A stretch of DNA of 64,000 nt from an uncultured Nitrospira sp. GTDB lineage: Bacteria; Nitrospirota; Nitrospiria; Nitrospirales; Nitrospiraceae. The translations under genes were made by a program, and so were the position numbers. The stretch spans positions 137,416-201,415 of the forward strand of contig CABVSR010000001.1 in assembly GCA_902500995.1 (NCBI GenBank), in the 5' to 3' direction. Numbering within the stretch: position 1 is the first letter of the stretch; every line of letters starts with the position of its first letter. Below are positions 61,725 through 64,000 of the stretch, in pieces. The notes beneath the pieces were generated by a model that was given only the letters and a program-made list of their open reading frames with translations, was not told the origin of the DNA and ran no database searches.

Positions 61725-62186
61725 TCATGGGATCGGCTCCGCTTTCTCACTTGATCCTAGCCCTGAATGGCCCTGAGATTGCGTCGATGAAATGTGACGC
61801 ACAATTCCTCGCTCATCAAAAATGACCGTGAAAGTATTCACGTTGGATGTTGCGCCGCCAGCAAAGAGCCCCACAATCGGGATAAACGTCGCGCCATCGA
61901 CTTCCACATTCATATGGGAGTAACTCCAAATCTCCATAATGGTTCCAGGCTGAGATGGCGGCAACCCGGGAATGGTCACATAGCTACCAGATTGGCGGCT
62001 GAGGCTGTTCGGCTTTCCGAGGATCCGTTTCACGTCCTCCGTTGTGGACGAGTTGAGTATGACTTGAGACGTACGACCTTCATCCACAACGGAAGGGTTG
62101 CCACTACTCACGCAGCTTGATACGAGCAAAAGAGACGCTATGTACTGAATGGGGAATCGACGGAAGGGGCGAAACGAGAAGAGCAT
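61725..62186 (-). CDS. Lipoprotein with BamE/SmpA-like motif, island cargo
   Basis: A 153-aa predicted lipoprotein with signal ending LLLVSSC (lipobox VSSC). The mature sequence has ILNSSTTEDVKRILGKPNSL, like the helix-turn-beta motif of BamE/SmpA, and a beta-rich C-terminus (FIPIVGLFAGGATSNVNTF). Ribosome site GCGAGGCGC. It resembles the two core-genome lipoproteins at 27.3-28.1 kb in motif but is not a close copy. Its presence in an island is notable. Role unknown. Confidence 0.72.
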   Translation of the reverse strand: MLFSFRPFRRFPIQYIASLLLVSSCVSSGNPSVVDEGRTSQVILNSSTTEDVKRILGKPNSLSRQSGSYVTIPGLPPSQPGTIMEIWSYSHMNVEVDGATFIPIVGLFAGGATSNVNTFTVIFDERGIVRHISSTQSQGHSGLGSSEKAEPIP

Positions 62187-62210
62187 AAGCGCCTCGCAGG
62201 GTGGCCCATT

Positions 62211-62484
62211 TTAGGCGCGAGGGGTCGGATTCGCAATGGCACGTAGCAGGAATGTCGAGCCGCCAAAAACTCCAAAGGTGTCGGGAGGCATTTCGATCAC
62301 CTGCTCCTTTTCTGACGTCGCCTGTTTCGCCTTTAGTCCGCGCAACAGCTCATAGTGTGATGATCGAGAAGGCGAGCCGCTCATGTTCGGGGAGGTAGGT
62401 CAGCACCCGTTGCAGGACAAGGGGATGTTATTTGAGGAGTTCAGAGAGAATATCAGTATCGACCAGGACGGCGGGTTGAGGCAT
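62211..62484 (-). pseudogene. Decayed PIN-domain toxin (VapC-like)
   Basis: Starts MPQPAVLVDTDILSELLK with the PIN Asp residues, then hits TAA. The reading continues as HPLVLQRVLTYLPEHERLAF, and then needs a frame change (near 62360) to resume YELLRGLKAKQATSEKEQVI. That order matches VapC toxins. At least one nonsense codon and one frameshift destroy it. It lies 4 bases after a broken antitoxin frame. Confidence 0.72.
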
Positions 62485-62488
62485 TAGG

Positions 62489-62710
62489 CTACCGGTTCAG
62501 AGCGATGGCTTCCACCTGCGCAATGTCTTCCGAGGTGAACTCCTGATAGACCAGTGCAGCACGCCGCAAAATCTCCTCGGCACTGACCGCCATCTAGGTG
62601 TCCACCGTGACCTGCACTCCGCATCGTCCGCGAGCGCTAAGGGTTCCAATAGCTGTGAGACTCCTTCATGGTAGCGGGCTTGATCGTTCGTCGCATTGTG
62701 AAGCCTCCCG
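62489..62710 (-). pseudogene. Decayed antitoxin partner (VapB-like)
   Basis: The 3' end reads MAVSAEEILRRAALVYQEFT, then SEDIAQVEAIALNR, in frame with upstream GVQVTVDT but separated from it by TAG. Further upstream the sense frame shifts: NDQARYHEGVSQLLEPLALA then ADDAEC. The pieces together look like one antitoxin of about 75 residues broken by a stop and a frameshift. The left boundary is uncertain. Confidence 0.5.
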
Positions 62711-62842
62711 CCGTTCTCTCCCAGTCCACTTCACGCGAGCCGTCTCGGTCGAGGCCACTCTATTCAAACAGCCCTAAAACCCTACTACTTGTTGCAGCGC
62801 CATTCGTGTCGCGCGGTATGCCCAAGGGCAATCTGCTGACCA

Positions 62843-63262
62843 TCACCGCTGCGTGAGCAGGCGGGCAAACTCGGCGGCTGAAATGTCCGGCACACCGCTG
62901 TAGTGTGAGGCCTCGAAATCCTTATCTCCGGTGACGAAGTATTTGGGCGGGGGTGTGGTCGCCATGAGATCGAGGAACGGTCGATCATGCGCGTCACGCA
63001 ACGGAGTATTCGTGGGATGAGGATCGACGAACTGCACTTCAGCTTGGATGGTCGCCAGAAAGCTCGTGATATCCACCCCGGCGCGAGTAAACGCTCGCTG
63101 GAGTTTGGGCCGCCGAAGGACGGCCTCCAGTTCCGCGAAGGTCTCAGGGCTCATGACGGGGATGAGGCGACGCTGTAGGACGGCTTGAACGATCCGTGCA
63201 GGAGGCCCTGCGGAGGACAACAGACCGGACACGAAGATATTCGTATCAAGAACGACGCGCAC
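62843..63262 (-). CDS. PIN-domain toxin of a type II toxin-antitoxin pair
   Basis: A 139-aa RNase-like protein starting GTG. It has the PIN core: VVLDTNIFVSGLLS (first Asp), ETFAELEAVLRR (Glu), DAHDRPFLDLMAT (acidic residues) and YFVTGDKDFEA (last Asp). The overall type is the COG1569-like, tRNA- or rRNA-cleaving toxin group. All acidic positions appear present, so it is probably functional. It overlaps the antitoxin gene by 17 bases. Confidence 0.85.
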   Translation of the reverse strand: MRVVLDTNIFVSGLLSSAGPPARIVQAVLQRRLIPVMSPETFAELEAVLRRPKLQRAFTRAGVDITSFLATIQAEVQFVDPHPTNTPLRDAHDRPFLDLMATTPPPKYFVTGDKDFEASHYSGVPDISAAEFARLLTQR

Positions 63263-63500
63263 GCTCGCGCCGAACCGCTTCTACCTCAGCGGCAATTTGT
63301 TCAGGGGTGATGTTTAGCTCGCGTGTGGCCCGGCGCACCTTGCTCACCATGCGAGCCAGCTTCTTCCGACTGGCTGCTCTGGCCGGAGACTCCAAAATCA
63401 GCACGTCGGAGTCCCGGTGTGCCACCACAGCTTTCCCCCACCCCTTCATCCAGGAGGAGGGAATCACCACGCCTTCTTTGGTGTACTTCACGGCTTTCAT
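63246..63500 (-). CDS. Antitoxin upstream of the PIN toxin
   Basis: An 84-aa protein beginning MKAVKYTKEGVVIPSSWMKG, a short beta-type N-terminus that resembles AbrB/MazE-like DNA-binding antitoxins but could be another class. The C-terminal helix is basic and Arg-rich (EQIAAEVEAVRRERARRS). It is translated first and overlaps the toxin by 17 bases, the usual order of type II modules. It probably represses its own promoter. Confidence 0.72.
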   Translation of the reverse strand: MKAVKYTKEGVVIPSSWMKGWGKAVVAHRDSDVLILESPARAASRKKLARMVSKVRRATRELNITPEQIAAEVEAVRRERARRS

Positions 63501-63847
63501 CGGTAACGCATCCAGTATGCCCGCAGGCAGTATACCATGGTGCTAATGCTCTGTAGTCAGCGGTCGGCGATTTTGCGAGCCGCTCGACTGTCGTTGTCGC
63601 GTTCACTCTCTGAGCACCCGCTTGTGATCGGCCCCGCTGAACCACTTCCTTTCAGCGTCGCCCGCTGGTTAACGATCTTGTCGTCCGAGGTCATTTCACT
63701 GTGGTCATTTTTGTGTCAGAAACCATCGAAAACCTCAAAATGTCCTGTACACAGTCGAAGCAATAGAACGCTCTTAAAGACCTGATTTGTAAAGCTTTTG
63801 TGGGGAAACCATTGCAACAGCGAACATTGTGAAAATCTAGCTTTTCG
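63501..63847. other. Right end of island, no recognised gene
   Basis: This stretch lies between the antitoxin gene and attR. It contains the second copy of the 22-bp inner repeat (63697-63718) and an AT-rich tail. No open frame has family character. Confidence 0.45.
63697..63718. repeat. 22-bp inner direct repeat, right copy
   Basis: Exact copy of 60734-60755 in the same orientation, about 130 bases before attR. Confidence 0.75.
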
Positions 63848-63895
63848 CCTTCACACGGAAGAGGCCACAGGTTCGATACCTGTATCGCCCACCAT
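63848..63895. repeat. attR: displaced 48-bp copy of the tRNA-Val 3' end
   Basis: Identical to 60644-60691. It is not preceded by the tRNA 5' half, so it is the displaced copy at the far end of the island. The remaining 105 bases of the window show no gene. Confidence 0.9.
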
Positions 63896-64000
63896 CCACC
63901 TTTCAATCACCTCCAAGCCAAATAACTCATGCCACCGGTGAATCTGTCTCGCCCTTCTTGGTAAGGCCGGGGCAGGTACCTAACTGGACAGAATGCAGAC

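Larger units (their letters stand above)
60644..63895. mobile_element. Small degenerate genomic island in tRNA-Val
   Basis: About 3.2 kb flanked by 48-bp direct repeats of the tRNA-Val 3' end. It holds an integrase C-terminal remnant next to attL, a PD-(D/E)XK-like protein, a lipoprotein, a decayed vapBC-like pair and an intact-looking PIN toxin/antitoxin pair. All genes run leftward. Base composition is visibly less GC-rich than the neighbouring core genes. Because the integrase is truncated, it is probably no longer able to excise on its own. Confidence 0.85.

Noticed and set aside
63691-63906. Minus-strand frame ending SDTKMTTVK
   Set aside because: It runs through attR and the inner repeat and shows no protein family character.

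Overview
The window looks like chromosomal DNA of a GC-rich, Gram-negative-type bacterium, most likely a member of Nitrospirota (Nitrospira-like). That assignment is an inference from codon use, gene repertoire and overall protein style (lipoproteins, BamE-like and YbbAP/TesA proteins, a trmFO-xerC-hslVU block, full-length GcvP, gamma-class carbonic anhydrase-like protein); no ribosomal RNA or other definitive marker is present.

Layout. 1-2.1 kb: the leftward rpmH-rnpA-yidD-yidC block behind a perfect sigma70-type promoter. 2.4-10.8 kb: a rightward run with a YkuD-like lipoprotein lacking its catalytic Cys, then a tightly packed sugar-phosphate operon (pgi, pgl, glk, rpiA) and an M1 aminopeptidase. 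10.8-15.1 kb: the conserved ybbP-ybbA / tesA divergent set. 15.1-19 kb: a 58-aa membrane peptide, a SWIM zinc-finger coiled-coil protein, a ChaN-like lipoprotein and an orphan methyltransferase-like protein. 19-23.5 kb: MoxR ATPase, DUF58 and TgpA-type transglutaminase operon. 23.7-28.1 kb: tRNA-Gly, several small hypothetical proteins, a Trm112-like protein, DUF502, a GNAT acetyltransferase and two BamE-like lipoproteins. 28.1-35.5 kb: LOG protein, beta-CASP metallo-beta-lactamase RNase, P1 (DmpA-like) peptidase, FIST sensor, FKBP, gcvT and a Nudix hydrolase. 35.5-43 kb: a secreted three-repeat Lys/Glu/His protein, a Mug-type uracil glycosylase, a TPR protein, ribose salvage (nucleoside hydrolase-ribokinase) and gcvP. 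43-52.4 kb: a stand-alone SdhA/FrdA flavoprotein, a three-gene cluster (zinc-ribbon/ankyrin/TPR, DUF898, M48 protease) and a two-component system followed by a DegP-type protease. 52.4-60.6 kb: rimO, gamma carbonic anhydrase, an orphan, argB and the hslUV-xerC-trmFO operon.

60.6-63.9 kb is accessory DNA: a tRNA-Val gene whose 3' end (48 bp) is repeated exactly 3.2 kb downstream. Between the repeats lie an integrase remnant, a PD-(D/E)XK-like protein, a lipoprotein, a decayed vapBC-type pair and an apparently intact PIN-toxin/antitoxin pair. This is a small, degenerate tRNA-targeted genomic island.

Working together: the pgi-pgl-glk-rpiA genes serve glucose-6-phosphate and pentose metabolism, and ribose from the nucleoside hydrolase-ribokinase pair enters the same pool. 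gcvT and gcvP supply parts of the glycine cleavage system. The envelope theme is strong: YidC/YidD, TesA/YbbAP, DegP with an adjacent sensor kinase, M48 protease/DUF898 and many lipoproteins. Several genes (tesA, a zinc-ribbon protein, LOG, gamma carbonic anhydrase) have a promoter -10 box only 6-7 bases before the start codon, which suggests leaderless mRNAs. The least described parts are the zinc-ribbon/DUF898/M48 cluster, the repeat protein and the island cargo.
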